A stretch of 64,000 nucleotides of DNA from Brevibacillus laterosporus LMG 15441 (GTDB lineage Bacteria; Bacillota; Bacilli; Brevibacillales; Brevibacillaceae), in NCBI RefSeq assembly GCF_000219535.2, contig NZ_CP007806.1, positions 2,638,501-2,702,500 on the forward strand, given 5' to 3'. A model generated the notes under the pieces. The model saw only the letters and a program-made list of their open reading frames with translations. It was not told the DNA's origin and did no database searches. The position numbers and the translations under genes are program-made. Below, in pieces: positions 38,133 to 46,710 of the stretch (position 1 is its first letter; each line of letters opens with the position of its first letter).

Positions 38133-38167
38133 AGTATATAACATTCATATGAGACACTAAATGTAGT
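38133..38167 (-). promoter_or_regulatory. candidate promoter and NrdR-like box of nrdIEF
   Basis: On the minus strand TATACT (38138-38133) is preceded at 17 bases by TTTAGT (38161-38156). The -35 overlaps ACTACATTTAGTGT, an imperfect palindrome that resembles the NrdR repressor box. It lies just before the riboswitch. Assignment by eye only. Confidence 0.35.
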
Positions 38168-38602
38168 CTTGTCACCTAGCATACAATGTTTCTATCAAAA
38201 GAGCAAGATACAAAATGCCTACGAGTTAAATTAAAACTCGACTCATAAATTGGCAGAAAAACAACCTAGATTTCATGCAAAACTGCCTCTTTTATATGTT
38301 TTTCCCTCTCATAATTACACTCCTATTCTTGTATAACAGAGCATCAGCTCAGACTGTTACCGCATTCCTAGTAACGTAACTATTACTGGGAAACTCATAA
38401 CTAGACCTCGACAACCAGGCGTAGCGGCTAACACAATTAACCATATTTAGCTTGTTTCATAAGAACGAATGTTCTATACTTAAGTAAGCTATCTACATCC
38501 CTTACAGATATATCATTGTACCAGTATAAAGTCATTTTGATAACATGTTTATATGTATTTATTTTAATAGACGAAGTTGAGCAAAGGATGGTGGTCATTC
38601 TC

Positions 38603-39724
38603 ATGTCTATTACAAAACAACGGGATTCCTTGCAACTCCTTGAGAAAATCCCTTCTTTTCCTTGGTTTGTTGAAAAATATGTGGATCACAAAAGATCAAA
38701 GCGCGCTTCGGTCTCCACTTTACTCGGCTACCTACGTGATTTTGAGTTCTTTTTTCGTTGGCTAATGGCAGAGGGCCTTTCCACCGCCCAGGAAATGAGC
38801 GAAATTACACTCGATGAATTAGAGGGACTACGCAAAGAAACCGTCGAAGCCTATCTTCTCTACTTACAGGACTCTCACTTATTTGAGCGTTCGCTGCTAT
38901 TAACAAAACCCACTAAAAGTGCAAAAAAAGAATACAGTGATTTGACAATATCTCGCAAGCTGTCTAGTTTAAAATCCCTGTTTTACTATTTATCTGCCCT
39001 CTCAGAGGATGAACACGGCGAATCTTACTTGAAGCGAAACGTCATGGCAAAAATTGAGTTACATGTAGAAGAGGTTACACCGCTTGCACGTGCAAACGCT
39101 ATCCGCTCTAAGATTTTAATAGATGACCAAATCCAAAAGTTTGTCGATTTTGTATATTATGGCTACTTAGATTTTTGTGATACTAAGAAAAAGCTACATT
39201 TTCACTATCGAAATCGGGATCGCGATGTAGCCATTATCGCACTAATCCTTTCTGGCGGATTTCGTGTCTCTGAAATTGTTAATTTGAACCTTCAAAATGT
39301 GGTCTTGGAAAAAAATCAGGTCTTAATGATTCGAAAAGGCAAAAAAGAGGATGCTCCATTCTTCAGTGATTGGGGTAAGGAATATTTGCTTCGTTATTTG
39401 AATACACGCCAAAAGTATCAGCCGCCTGCTCATGAGGACGCTTTATTTCTCACGGTATCGCCTACGAACCCAATCGGACACCGCATCGATCTACGTTCCG
39501 TTCAAAAATTAGTAAAAAAATATGGAAGTGCATTCGGAATGCCAGACATCTCTGTACATAAATTACGTCATAGCTTTGCTACCCAATTTTTGCGCTTAAA
39601 CCCTGATCCTCATCAGCTTCAAGCTCAATTAGGACATTCCAAAATAGATACGACGATGCAATACGCCCATGTACTCGATGATGCATTGAGTCAAGCAGTC
39701 AATCGCACAACCAGTAAATTGTAA
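38603..39724 (+). CDS. xerS: XerS-like tyrosine recombinase
   Basis: A 373-residue site-specific recombinase. The N-terminal SAM-like core-binding domain (about 15-165) is of the XerS type (WFVEKYVDHKR, then FFFRWLMAEGL). The catalytic domain carries Arg in GGFRVSE, His-x-x-Arg in HKLRH, His in LGHSK and the nucleophile Tyr in MQYAHV. The frame opens at 38516, but alignment to the MS-x-x-KQ start of B. cereus XerS and the GGTGG seven bases upstream favour the ATG at 38603. It probably resolves chromosome dimers; no phage or integron context is present. It is divergent from the nrd operon. Confidence 0.9.
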   Translation: MSITKQRDSLQLLEKIPSFPWFVEKYVDHKRSKRASVSTLLGYLRDFEFFFRWLMAEGLSTAQEMSEITLDELEGLRKETVEAYLLYLQDSHLFERSLLLTKPTKSAKKEYSDLTISRKLSSLKSLFYYLSALSEDEHGESYLKRNVMAKIELHVEEVTPLARANAIRSKILIDDQIQKFVDFVYYGYLDFCDTKKKLHFHYRNRDRDVAIIALILSGGFRVSEIVNLNLQNVVLEKNQVLMIRKGKKEDAPFFSDWGKEYLLRYLNTRQKYQPPAHEDALFLTVSPTNPIGHRIDLRSVQKLVKKYGSAFGMPDISVHKLRHSFATQFLRLNPDPHQLQAQLGHSKIDTTMQYAHVLDDALSQAVNRTTSKL

Positions 39725-39826
39725 GGAAATGCCCTTCTTCGTTACATGGAAATACCTACAACGTCAAAGCTACACCTAATCTTATTCGTTACACGATCCC
39801 CCCGTTATGCTAAGACATACAAAAAA

Positions 39827-39862
39827 CAGGCAGCATCCTTCTTTTTGAAAGATAGCTGCCTG
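39827..39862. terminator. bidirectional terminator between xerS and the ABC-F gene
   Basis: CAGGCAGC/GCTGCCTG stem with partial inner pairing; A-run (AAAAAA) on the left and T-rich sequence on the right. It serves two convergent genes. Confidence 0.75.
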
Positions 39863-39892
39863 CTCCTATTTACGTACTATGCTGGGTCCAAT

Positions 39893-41944
39893 CTATTCTT
39901 CCCCTTGCATGGCGTACCACGTTTCATAGAGCTGTTTGATCTCTTGTTCTTGTGCTTCTAGTTGATTCTGGTAGTGAACTAACTGAACATAGTCATCCTT
40001 CGCTTGCTCCATTTCTCGCTGCCACTCCATACATTGCTCCTCTTTTCGAGCGATCTCTGCTTCCAATTGCTGAAGCTTATATGCATTCACTTTAGAAACT
40101 TTCTCTTTAGGAAGAGAATTGCATTGTACCAACTTCTCATTCACTGTTTGATTTGTTTGAAGTACAAAATCTACCGTTTCAGTCTGGTCACATCGTCCCT
40201 TTTGTTCCCGATCAGTATGACTCTGCGTTTTGTCTTGTATCCCTTTTACAATCCTGTCTTTTTGCTTATCCACTCCTATTGTATGATTGTGAACGAATTG
40301 GTGCTTTCTGCGCTTTTCTCTCGCTTCCTCATAAGTTCCTTCATAATGGATTAGACGCTGATTATCAATCCAGTAGACGCCACCTACCATTTTTTGCAAG
40401 AAATACCGATCATGAGATACGACGAGAAGTGAACCTTGATAATGAAGTAGGGCCGCCTCTACTGTTTCTCTCGCTTCAATATCTAAATGGTTTGTAGGCT
40501 CATCTAGTATAAATAGATTGATGTCTTGTTGCATTAACTGTGCCAGCCGTAGTCGCATCCGCTCCCCACCACTGAGCTGACCCACTTTTTTAAAAACTTG
40601 CTCTCCATAAAACAAAAAACCTGCCAGAATATGCCGTGCTTGTGCTTCTGTTACAATGGCGATCTCTCGAAACGCATCAATCACACGCCGATTGGGATCT
40701 CCTTCTAAAGCCTGTTGTGATAAATAACCGATCTTTACTTGGCTTCCAAGTGCTATCGTACCTGCATCCGGTTCTAGCTCCCCTAGAATCATTTTAAGGA
40801 GCGTAGATTTTCCGCTGCCATTGGAACCAAGCAAAGCTTTCCGCTCCCCATATCGCAAAGTAAAATCCGCTTCTTGCAAGAGACACACATTCCCAAAGGA
40901 TTTCGTCACATCATTTATTCTTATTACGTCTTGACCGCTTCTATCTGCCCTGCGAAAAAACAAATCCATTTTGTCAGCTTCAAGACGCGGACGTTCGATT
41001 TTTTCCATACGTTCCAAAGCCTTCTCCATACTTTTGGCTCGGCGATGAAAGGAATCGTTAGGAGGATTCGCTTGGTTTCCCCATTCTCTTAGCCGCTTAA
41101 TTGCTTCCTTCATTTTCTTGATTTTCTTTTGCTGTTCTTGATAATCCGCGAATTGCCGTAGGAGACGCTCCTCCTTTTCCTGTACATATTGACTATAATT
41201 CCCTTGATATGTTTGCAACTCTCCACTATCCACTTCCCATATACTTTTAGCCACTGCATCCAAGAAATAACGATCATGAGAAATGAGTAAAATAGTCCCA
41301 GGATATTCACGTAAGAATTGCTCTAACCATTCCATTGATTCTACATCCAAATGGTTCGTAGGTTCATCTAGTAGGAGAACATCACTTTTTTCGCATAACA
41401 TTTTTGCCAAGCCAATCTTGGTTTTTTCTCCCCCACTAAGCAAAGAAAAAGGAGTCTCAAGTAGCGACGAGGACAATCGCAGACCATCTACTACCTTTTG
41501 AATCCTCGCTTCCACCATATAACCGTCTAATTGCTCAAAGCTATCCTGCAATTGTTGATAACGAAATAATACCTTTTCCTGTTCCTCAGTTGATAATTTT
41601 TGATATTCATCGATATTCGACATTAGCTCTTGGCACGCTTGTATAGATATTTCTATTTCCTGCACCTTAGCAAAGGCACTTTCAATAACATGACGCCCCG
41701 TCCACTCCAGCGGATACACAGGTTGTTGTGGTAAATAGGCAAATGTAGCATCCTTCGCTCGAAAAACAGTTCCTGAATCTGGAGAATCCAAGCCCAGTAA
41801 TAAGTTGCAAAGTGTGCTTTTTCCAGCACCATTTGGGCCTACAATCCCTATTCTTGACATACGGTTCACTTCGCAAGTAATCTCGGTTATTACCATAGTA
41901 GCTCCGAATGATTTTGAAAGAGAGTTAGCAGCAAGAACGATCAT
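39893..41944 (-). CDS. ABC-F ATPase, probable ribosome-protection (antibiotic-resistance-like) type
   Basis: A cytosolic ABC-F protein of 683 residues with two ATPase domains and no membrane segment. Domain 1 has GPNGAGKST, LSGGE and LLLDEPTNHLD; domain 2 has GSNGSGKST, LSGGERMRLRL and LFILDEPTNHLD. A charged inter-domain linker (about 235-310) would reach into the ribosomal E/P site. A 140-residue C-terminal extension ends in a coiled coil. ABC-F proteins act on the ribosome; some protect it from antibiotics (VmlR, MsrE, VgaA), others are housekeeping (Uup-like, with a similar coiled coil). The frame extends to 41980 but AAGGAGG precedes the ATG at 41944. The leader has a promoter, an upstream ORF and a terminator, as in drug-inducible resistance ABC-Fs. 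Which drug class is unknown. Confidence 0.92.
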   Translation of the reverse strand: MIVLAANSLSKSFGATMVITEITCEVNRMSRIGIVGPNGAGKSTLCNLLLGLDSPDSGTVFRAKDATFAYLPQQPVYPLEWTGRHVIESAFAKVQEIEISIQACQELMSNIDEYQKLSTEEQEKVLFRYQQLQDSFEQLDGYMVEARIQKVVDGLRLSSSLLETPFSLLSGGEKTKIGLAKMLCEKSDVLLLDEPTNHLDVESMEWLEQFLREYPGTILLISHDRYFLDAVAKSIWEVDSGELQTYQGNYSQYVQEKEERLLRQFADYQEQQKKIKKMKEAIKRLREWGNQANPPNDSFHRRAKSMEKALERMEKIERPRLEADKMDLFFRRADRSGQDVIRINDVTKSFGNVCLLQEADFTLRYGERKALLGSNGSGKSTLLKMILGELEPDAGTIALGSQVKIGYLSQQALEGDPNRRVIDAFREIAIVTEAQARHILAGFLFYGEQVFKKVGQLSGGERMRLRLAQLMQQDINLFILDEPTNHLDIEARETVEAALLHYQGSLLVVSHDRYFLQKMVGGVYWIDNQRLIHYEGTYEEAREKRRKHQFVHNHTIGVDKQKDRIVKGIQDKTQSHTDREQKGRCDQTETVDFVLQTNQTVNEKLVQCNSLPKEKVSKVNAYKLQQLEAEIARKEEQCMEWQREMEQAKDDYVQLVHYQNQLEAQEQEIKQLYETWYAMQGEE

Positions 41945-42051
41945 GATCTCATTTCCTCCTTGGAAATCAGTCCCTCTCATGCGTTACACAAGCGATAACA
42001 TACCCCGTGAATCATTTCATGCCATTTGGCCCCTACACATTTTTTTGAAAA

Positions 42052-42084
42052 CACAAAAAGCCACAGGCACCTACCACCTGTAGC
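42052..42084 (-). terminator. leader terminator (attenuator) of the ABC-F gene
   Basis: On the minus strand GCTACAGG...CCTGTGGC (one G-T pair, 9-base loop) is followed by TTTTTGTGTTTT. It sits 55 bases after the upstream ORF and 108 bases before the ABC-F start, within the transcript expected from the promoter at 42315-42343. Confidence 0.75.
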
Positions 42085-42138
42085 ATCGTTTTTCCTTCTA
42101 CTAAATCCAATCAGGATTATGAAAAAGTGAAAGAGAGG

Positions 42139-42282
42139 TTATGTATGCATGGTACGCGTTAAAGGAAACTGTTCGGTTTTATTAGTAGATTGAAAAATGG
42201 ACAGACTTCTCCCGTTGTTAACGAAATCATGTGTTTGACTGGACATTTCTACCACAAACCACGCTTGAACAGCTCCTGACAT
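42139..42282 (-). CDS. 47-residue leader ORF upstream of the ABC-F gene
   Basis: Starts with ATG eleven bases after a near-perfect Shine-Dalgarno (AAAGGAGGTG) and ends with TAA at 42141-42139. The peptide begins MSGAVQAWFVVEMSS and ends TRTMHT; it resembles no known protein. Its start lies about 30 bases after the predicted transcription start and its end precedes the leader terminator. This arrangement fits a regulatory leader peptide whose translation state controls read-through to the ABC-F gene. A real small protein cannot be excluded. Confidence 0.65.
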   Translation of the reverse strand: MSGAVQAWFVVEMSSQTHDFVNNGRSLSIFQSTNKTEQFPLTRTMHT

Positions 42283-42314
42283 GTACCTGCACCTCCTTTA
42301 GTAAACTTTTCCAT

Positions 42315-42343
42315 AGTATAACGAACGTTTTATCACTTGTAAA
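42315..42343 (-). promoter_or_regulatory. SigA-type promoter of the ABC-F leader
   Basis: Minus strand TTTACA (42343-42338), 17-base spacer, TATACT (42320-42315). This is close to consensus with optimal spacing, located between the EcsC-family stop and the leader ORF. Confidence 0.75.
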
Positions 42344-42391
42344 GCTGATTTTCGACGAATCCCTGCTGCTTGATATCATTCTTTCATTGAT

Positions 42392-43189
42392 TTATAGCTT
42401 CTCGCCGTTTTGTTCTGCTAGTCTCTGTAGGATTCTTCTTTTCTTGTAGAGCATCTGCCCCGTCATTGCTATGTCCGCAATCTGTGTACGATTCGTAAAT
42501 GCACCAAAAAACATGCCTACGATCGGGATTAGCTGAAATAGCTTCTTCCACGCCATACTATCCATGTATGTCAAGCTCACCTCACGCCAGCCTTGTAGCT
42601 GAGCAATGATTTCTTGATGTTTTTCTCCCTCATCAAAGGCGGATAGCTCTGCTAAAATAGCCTTTTTGCCAACAACATCTGCCGAGGTAAATTGCAAACA
42701 TTTGATGATAAAAATACGCTCCACCTTATCATGCGGATCAAAACCATATGTAAGTGCCATCTCCTGCAATACTTTTAAGGAGAGACCTATGATAACTGGT
42801 ATATCTATCGCAAGTGTAAACATACCGCCAAAGCCTGTGGTAGCCCCTTGAACCATTGCAACATTCGTACGCGATTCCGCTAATTGAAGCCCTACCTGAT
42901 CCATCTCCTGCAACGATCTCATTTGCACTTGTTCAAGTGTATGTGGTGGGTTGCTAAAACGGCTCCAAACATCTTGATTCCTGATTAGATATTTCCCGCC
43001 TGTCTGGATATAGGCCCCCAATTCGTTTAACAAATCACCCACCTTTTCTTTTAATGACTTCGGGACAGCTCGATCTAAGTATACAAACGGAAGGCGACCT
43101 ATTTTTTCCCAGAACCATAAATCTTTCTGCTCTTGTTCCCATATCTCAATGCTACGAAACTGCTGTTGCAATTCCTCTACGCTTTCCAT
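42392..43189 (-). CDS. EcsC-family protein
   Basis: A 265-residue protein of the EcsC family, named after the third gene of the B. subtilis ecs operon; function unknown. The conserved glycine-rich, hydrophobic central segment is readable (VQGATTGFGGMFTLAIDIP, about residues 113-131), flanked by amphipathic helices, so membrane association is likely. The start follows AAAGGGGC. It is 46 bases downstream of the carbamoylase gene and may be in the same transcript. Confidence 0.87.
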   Translation of the reverse strand: MESVEELQQQFRSIEIWEQEQKDLWFWEKIGRLPFVYLDRAVPKSLKEKVGDLLNELGAYIQTGGKYLIRNQDVWSRFSNPPHTLEQVQMRSLQEMDQVGLQLAESRTNVAMVQGATTGFGGMFTLAIDIPVIIGLSLKVLQEMALTYGFDPHDKVERIFIIKCLQFTSADVVGKKAILAELSAFDEGEKHQEIIAQLQGWREVSLTYMDSMAWKKLFQLIPIVGMFFGAFTNRTQIADIAMTGQMLYKKRRILQRLAEQNGEKL

Positions 43190-43235
43190 GAATTATGCCC
43201 CTTTCACCACTACACCTCTTGTCTCGCACTCACGA

Positions 43236-44510
43236 TTAGGTAGCTAATCGACAAACCGCCTCATACAGATACTCTACGCCAATACAAATATCTGAAGCAT
43301 GGGACCACTCGTCAGGATGATGACTAATCCCATCCGTACAACGAACAAATAGCATCCCCATTTGCGTTACCTCAGACAAAATCATCGCATCATGACCTGC
43401 CCCACTGTGCATCAGTGGCAATTCGTTCTGTCTTCTCAGGCCGATCTGACGAAACATCTGTACAAGTTCAGTCGCGGCATCTGCCTTTTTGATCGCCAGC
43501 GTATTCTCTAGCTGATACGTTAGCCCGCGTCGCAAGGATATTTCTGAGAGAAGGGCATCTATATCTGTTAAGATATGCAACAACCGTGTTTCATCTATAT
43601 CTCGAATATCAACTGTAAATGAAACAGAACCCGGAATAACATTGCAAGCACCAGGTTCTACCTCAAAAGTACCCACAGTACCCACCGTAGGCTTGCTACG
43701 ATCAGAGCCACATATTTTTTCTATTCCTAAAATGGCATCGGCCGCTGCCATGATCGGGTCGTTGCGCATGCTCATCGGTACTGTACCTGCATGACCTGAC
43801 TTCCCTATTAATTTGATAGTCAATAATTTCACACCCATGATACTGGTAACAATTCCAACCGGCTCGTTCACTGCTTGTAAATATGGACCCTGTTCAATAT
43901 GTAGCTCTAAATATGCCTTGATCTCCCCAGAATTCCGTATATTTGATGCATCTGTTAGAGGAGGAAAGCCACACTGCTGTAGAGCTTCTATTCTAGTTAC
44001 ACCCTGATTGTCGCGTCTCTTCATATCCTCTGGGGTAAGCTTACCACACATCCCTCTACTCCCAAAAAAACCATCTGAAAACCGAACTCCTTCTTCGTCG
44101 CAAAAAGCAACTACTTCAATCGGGTGTTCATGCAAAATATTATTTTCATGTAAAACCTGGACAACCTCTATTCCCCCAATGACTCCAACTGTACCATCGA
44201 ATCTACCACCATTAGGAACCGAATCGATATGAGAACCAAGCATTACGACAGGCGCATATGGATTATTTCCTTCTTTCCTTCCAATTACATTCCCGAAGCA
44301 ATCCTTGCGAACACACATTCCCGCTTCTTTCATCCAGCCGGAAACCATACGTTGTGCCACCATATCCTCAGTCGTCAATGCTAATCTAGTAACACCCTGT
44401 TCCTGTGTCATACCAATCTCACCTAATTGTCGCAACCTACTGTCAATTCTTTGCTCTTTTATCTGTACGTGTAAGTCAGCAACCTGTTTCTGTTTTTTAT
44501 AACTGTCCAT
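43236..44510 (-). CDS. M20-family amidohydrolase (N-carbamoyl-amino acid hydrolase / allantoate amidohydrolase)
   Basis: A 424-residue zinc hydrolase that releases ammonia and CO2 from N-carbamoyl amino acids or a similar ureido substrate. Metal ligands fit the segments GSHIDSVPNGGRFDG (His and Asp, about 97-110), CDEEGVRF (Glu-Glu) and HIEQG (His), with a late His in SGAGHDA. The substrate Arg region is not separable by eye, so L-carbamoylase and allantoate amidohydrolase remain equally possible. No hydantoinase or allantoin genes are adjacent. The start follows AGGAGATTTGGTGTT. Confidence 0.92.
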   Translation of the reverse strand: MDSYKKQKQVADLHVQIKEQRIDSRLRQLGEIGMTQEQGVTRLALTTEDMVAQRMVSGWMKEAGMCVRKDCFGNVIGRKEGNNPYAPVVMLGSHIDSVPNGGRFDGTVGVIGGIEVVQVLHENNILHEHPIEVVAFCDEEGVRFSDGFFGSRGMCGKLTPEDMKRRDNQGVTRIEALQQCGFPPLTDASNIRNSGEIKAYLELHIEQGPYLQAVNEPVGIVTSIMGVKLLTIKLIGKSGHAGTVPMSMRNDPIMAAADAILGIEKICGSDRSKPTVGTVGTFEVEPGACNVIPGSVSFTVDIRDIDETRLLHILTDIDALLSEISLRRGLTYQLENTLAIKKADAATELVQMFRQIGLRRQNELPLMHSGAGHDAMILSEVTQMGMLFVRCTDGISHHPDEWSHASDICIGVEYLYEAVCRLAT

Positions 44511-44605
44511 AACACCAAATCTCCTCTATCTAGATGAAATCGTATGCAGTAGTTAGTAATCTATTATTTCATGGAATTGATTTTTTTACTATCCAGAAAA
44601 AGGCG

Positions 44606-44645
44606 AAAAGCCGATTCCCCTTATAGAACAGGAAAACGGCTTTTT
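44606..44645 (-). terminator. terminator after the DUF523/remnant unit
   Basis: AAAAGCCG and CGGCTTTT arms with A/T runs on both sides, about 30 bases past the frameshifted small gene. Confidence 0.7.
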
Positions 44646-44673
44646 GCATTGATCTCTTGTTTATTCTCTGTAC

Positions 44674-44851
44674 CTACAAAGGCAGGCATGCTATGTTTGC
44701 TTGTTCATATGTAATTTCAATAGCAAGACCTTCCTTGACAGTCTTGGCGGCAGCTTCATTACTTTCATCAAACACCATGACATATCCTGGGTTTGCTTTG
44801 AAATTTTACATCCTCTGGCTTTACCACCTGTTTTGCGCCTTGCAAAAGCAT
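44674..44851 (-). pseudogene. frameshifted small gene (about 60 residues), family unknown
   Basis: An ATG at 44851 follows AGGAAGA and overlaps the end of the DUF523 gene. The first frame reads MLLQGAKQVVKPEDVKF and then degenerates. Shifting by one base in an AAAATTT run continues it sensibly as KANPGYVMVFDESN... through ANIACLPL to a stop at 44676-44674. Both halves look like ordinary protein and together would make one compact 60-residue product. So a single-base insertion in the A/T run is inferred (mutation, slippage site or sequencing error). I do not recognise the family. Confidence 0.5.
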
Positions 44852-44856
44852 TCTTC

Positions 44857-45825
44857 CTAATAATCTCGTCCCTTCCCGGAATCCCCCAAATCAATTAATT
44901 CCTCAGGATAAGGCTCAAAAAAGCGTTGCTGTAACAAATATTCTTGTTCATATCGAAATACCCACGATTTCAACAGACTGGTCATACTACTCAGCGGCAA
45001 TTTTCGTTCTCGATACCGATGCAATAAATGCTTAAAGTGATCCTTTTCCCTTGTAGAAAGCCTTGTACTGAAATGGCCCATAATATGTTCACAAACATTA
45101 ATATTGGAAGTATATCGGGCTGCACGCTTAAACATGTTAGGTAAAAGGGCAGCATACTCGTTCCAGACCTGTTGCTTCTCTTTTTTCTCATGATTTGCAA
45201 CAATCTTACCTAATTCTTTTGTAAGCTTTTGATTGTATGCCATAAATAAATATTTATTCTCAGCATGAAATTGAATTAGATTTCGGATAGTAGGGTCCAA
45301 GCTCAATTGGCGAAAATACGCTAGTGTGAACAGCTTTGTAAAGAAATGCTCTCGAATGGTAAAGTTCTTTAGCCTGCCCTCTTCTTCTATAGCCGCATAA
45401 GGAAAATACGTGTTTACCTTCGCACCAAAGAAACCAGGAGCGCTTTCTACAACGGGTGCTTTTTCCCATCCACTATATACTTTGACATCTTTTACACTGC
45501 AGCTTGGAGAGCGACTTTTCAGAATAAAACCATCCACTTCTCCTACATTTTGTAAAAAAGCATCGGCAAAACTAGTCATCTGCTGACTAAGATCTGCTCG
45601 TGTTGAAGGCTGAACGAGCAGATGCTGTCCGCCTTCTTTGATGATTCGAATCGTTTCACGGGGGATACCCAGGCCAATCTCTATTTCGGGACATACAGGT
45701 ATAAAGGTTACAAAGGGAGCCAAGCTTCGAACGGTTTGATCTGAAAGCACATCTCCATTGTACCGGCACTCTGCAAACTCTAAACATTTACTTACAACAA
45801 CAATAGGCTTGGTTGTTATCTCCAC
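44857..45825 (-). CDS. DUF523 and DUF1722 domain protein (YbgA-like)
   Basis: A 322-residue cytosolic protein. Residues about 8-160 form a DUF523 domain with its conserved cysteines (SKCLEF...CRYNG, VCPE and the SPSCSVKD motif), which may bind metal. Residues about 175-300 form a helical DUF1722 (YbgA) domain (FHAENKYLFMAYN, then HIMGHF). The start is GTG after GGAGGGGCAAGT. The biochemical role of the family is unknown. A broken small ORF follows on the same transcript. Confidence 0.9.
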   Translation of the reverse strand: MEITTKPIVVVSKCLEFAECRYNGDVLSDQTVRSLAPFVTFIPVCPEIEIGLGIPRETIRIIKEGGQHLLVQPSTRADLSQQMTSFADAFLQNVGEVDGFILKSRSPSCSVKDVKVYSGWEKAPVVESAPGFFGAKVNTYFPYAAIEEEGRLKNFTIREHFFTKLFTLAYFRQLSLDPTIRNLIQFHAENKYLFMAYNQKLTKELGKIVANHEKKEKQQVWNEYAALLPNMFKRAARYTSNINVCEHIMGHFSTRLSTREKDHFKHLLHRYRERKLPLSSMTSLLKSWVFRYEQEYLLQQRFFEPYPEELIDLGDSGKGRDY

Positions 45826-46000
45826 ACTTGCCCCTCCACTTATTGGAAATCTTCTTTATTTTATCCATTTACTTCTACACTATACGAACAGCTCTTTCTT
45901 ACAGAAGTGTAAGATGCTTGTAAGCTTGATGCATTTTGTTATATTCATTAACCTAGTAGACTTGTACGCAACACTACTAGAAAAGCTTAGGAGGTATTTT

Positions 46001-46372
46001 GTGTCTATCAACAAATTTGCAATCATTCTAGCATCCATTGTAGCTGGTATACTCTTCGTTCTATTTGCCTTGAAAGGTCAATCGGTTATGCTTGATCGCC
46101 TCAACCCTATTATTCCAGTCAAGCCTTACTATACGATAGTGCAAACGGACGGTAAAAAACTAAGCGATACACAGTGGGAATATCAATTTGTTGGGTATGA
46201 TGATGAAGGTCAGCAAAATACGTTTATTATGATTGCTTCTAAAAACCTGCGTAAAGGGGCATATTTAGAGGTTTATGCGAAGGGGTTAAATGGAAAAGGC
46301 TGGACGGAGATAACTCCAGCAGGCATTCCTGAAAAAGCACAGATAAAATTAAGTTCCCCTCAAGAGTCTTAA
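46001..46372 (+). CDS. YxeA-family (DUF1093) exported protein
   Basis: A 123-residue protein with an N-terminal hydrophobic helix (residues 5-25) acting as a signal or anchor. The YxeA family pattern is clear: KLSDTQWEYQF near 53-63, YDDEG, SKNLRKGAYLEVYAKG near 80-94 and an IPEKAQ end. The frame is open from 45758, but the GTG at 46001 is preceded by AGGAGG six bases upstream and yields exactly the family length. Function of the family is unknown. Confidence 0.9.
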   Translation: MSINKFAIILASIVAGILFVLFALKGQSVMLDRLNPIIPVKPYYTIVQTDGKKLSDTQWEYQFVGYDDEGQQNTFIMIASKNLRKGAYLEVYAKGLNGKGWTEITPAGIPEKAQIKLSSPQES

Positions 46373-46450
46373 GCATATCGTTCACACAATGTAGAAAACT
46401 CTTAGAAGCATTTGCTCTATCCGTAATTTTGGTCTCTATCCTAATGATAT

Positions 46451-46502
46451 AAAAACAGGCTGCTTCCTGCCGGGTTCTTCCTAGCACGAAACAGCCTATT
46501 TT
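46451..46502 (+). terminator. terminator of the YxeA-family gene
   Basis: AAAAACAGGCTG pairs with CAGCCTATTTT (one G-T pair) around a 28-base internal segment; T-run follows on the plus strand. Confidence 0.6.
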
Positions 46503-46661
46503 CGTCATATTCTGTACTGCTTATGGTTCTACACGAATCTATCCTCTATCGGTATTCACCACATCCTTTTACCGTTCTTCCACTTTAGTGGTTTATGGGA
46601 TAAATCAAACTTCTCTACCCTAAATGTTACTTATGACATACACCTCCTTGCAAAACGAAAA

Positions 46662-46684
46662 AGATCGCGTTACTTTCGCGCTCT
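46662..46684 (-). terminator. terminator of the 189-residue secreted protein gene
   Basis: Minus strand AGAGCGCG...CGCGATCT with one mismatch, followed by TTTTTCG, 27 bases past the stop. Confidence 0.6.
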
Positions 46685-46710
46685 TAATCAATATTATTAT
46701 TAGTTTCATT

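Larger units (their letters stand above)
46373..46710. other. convergent intergenic region with two terminators
   Basis: About 340 bases between the YxeA-like gene and a convergent secreted-protein gene. It holds terminators at 46451-46502 and 46662-46684 and nothing else that can be supported. Confidence 0.6.
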
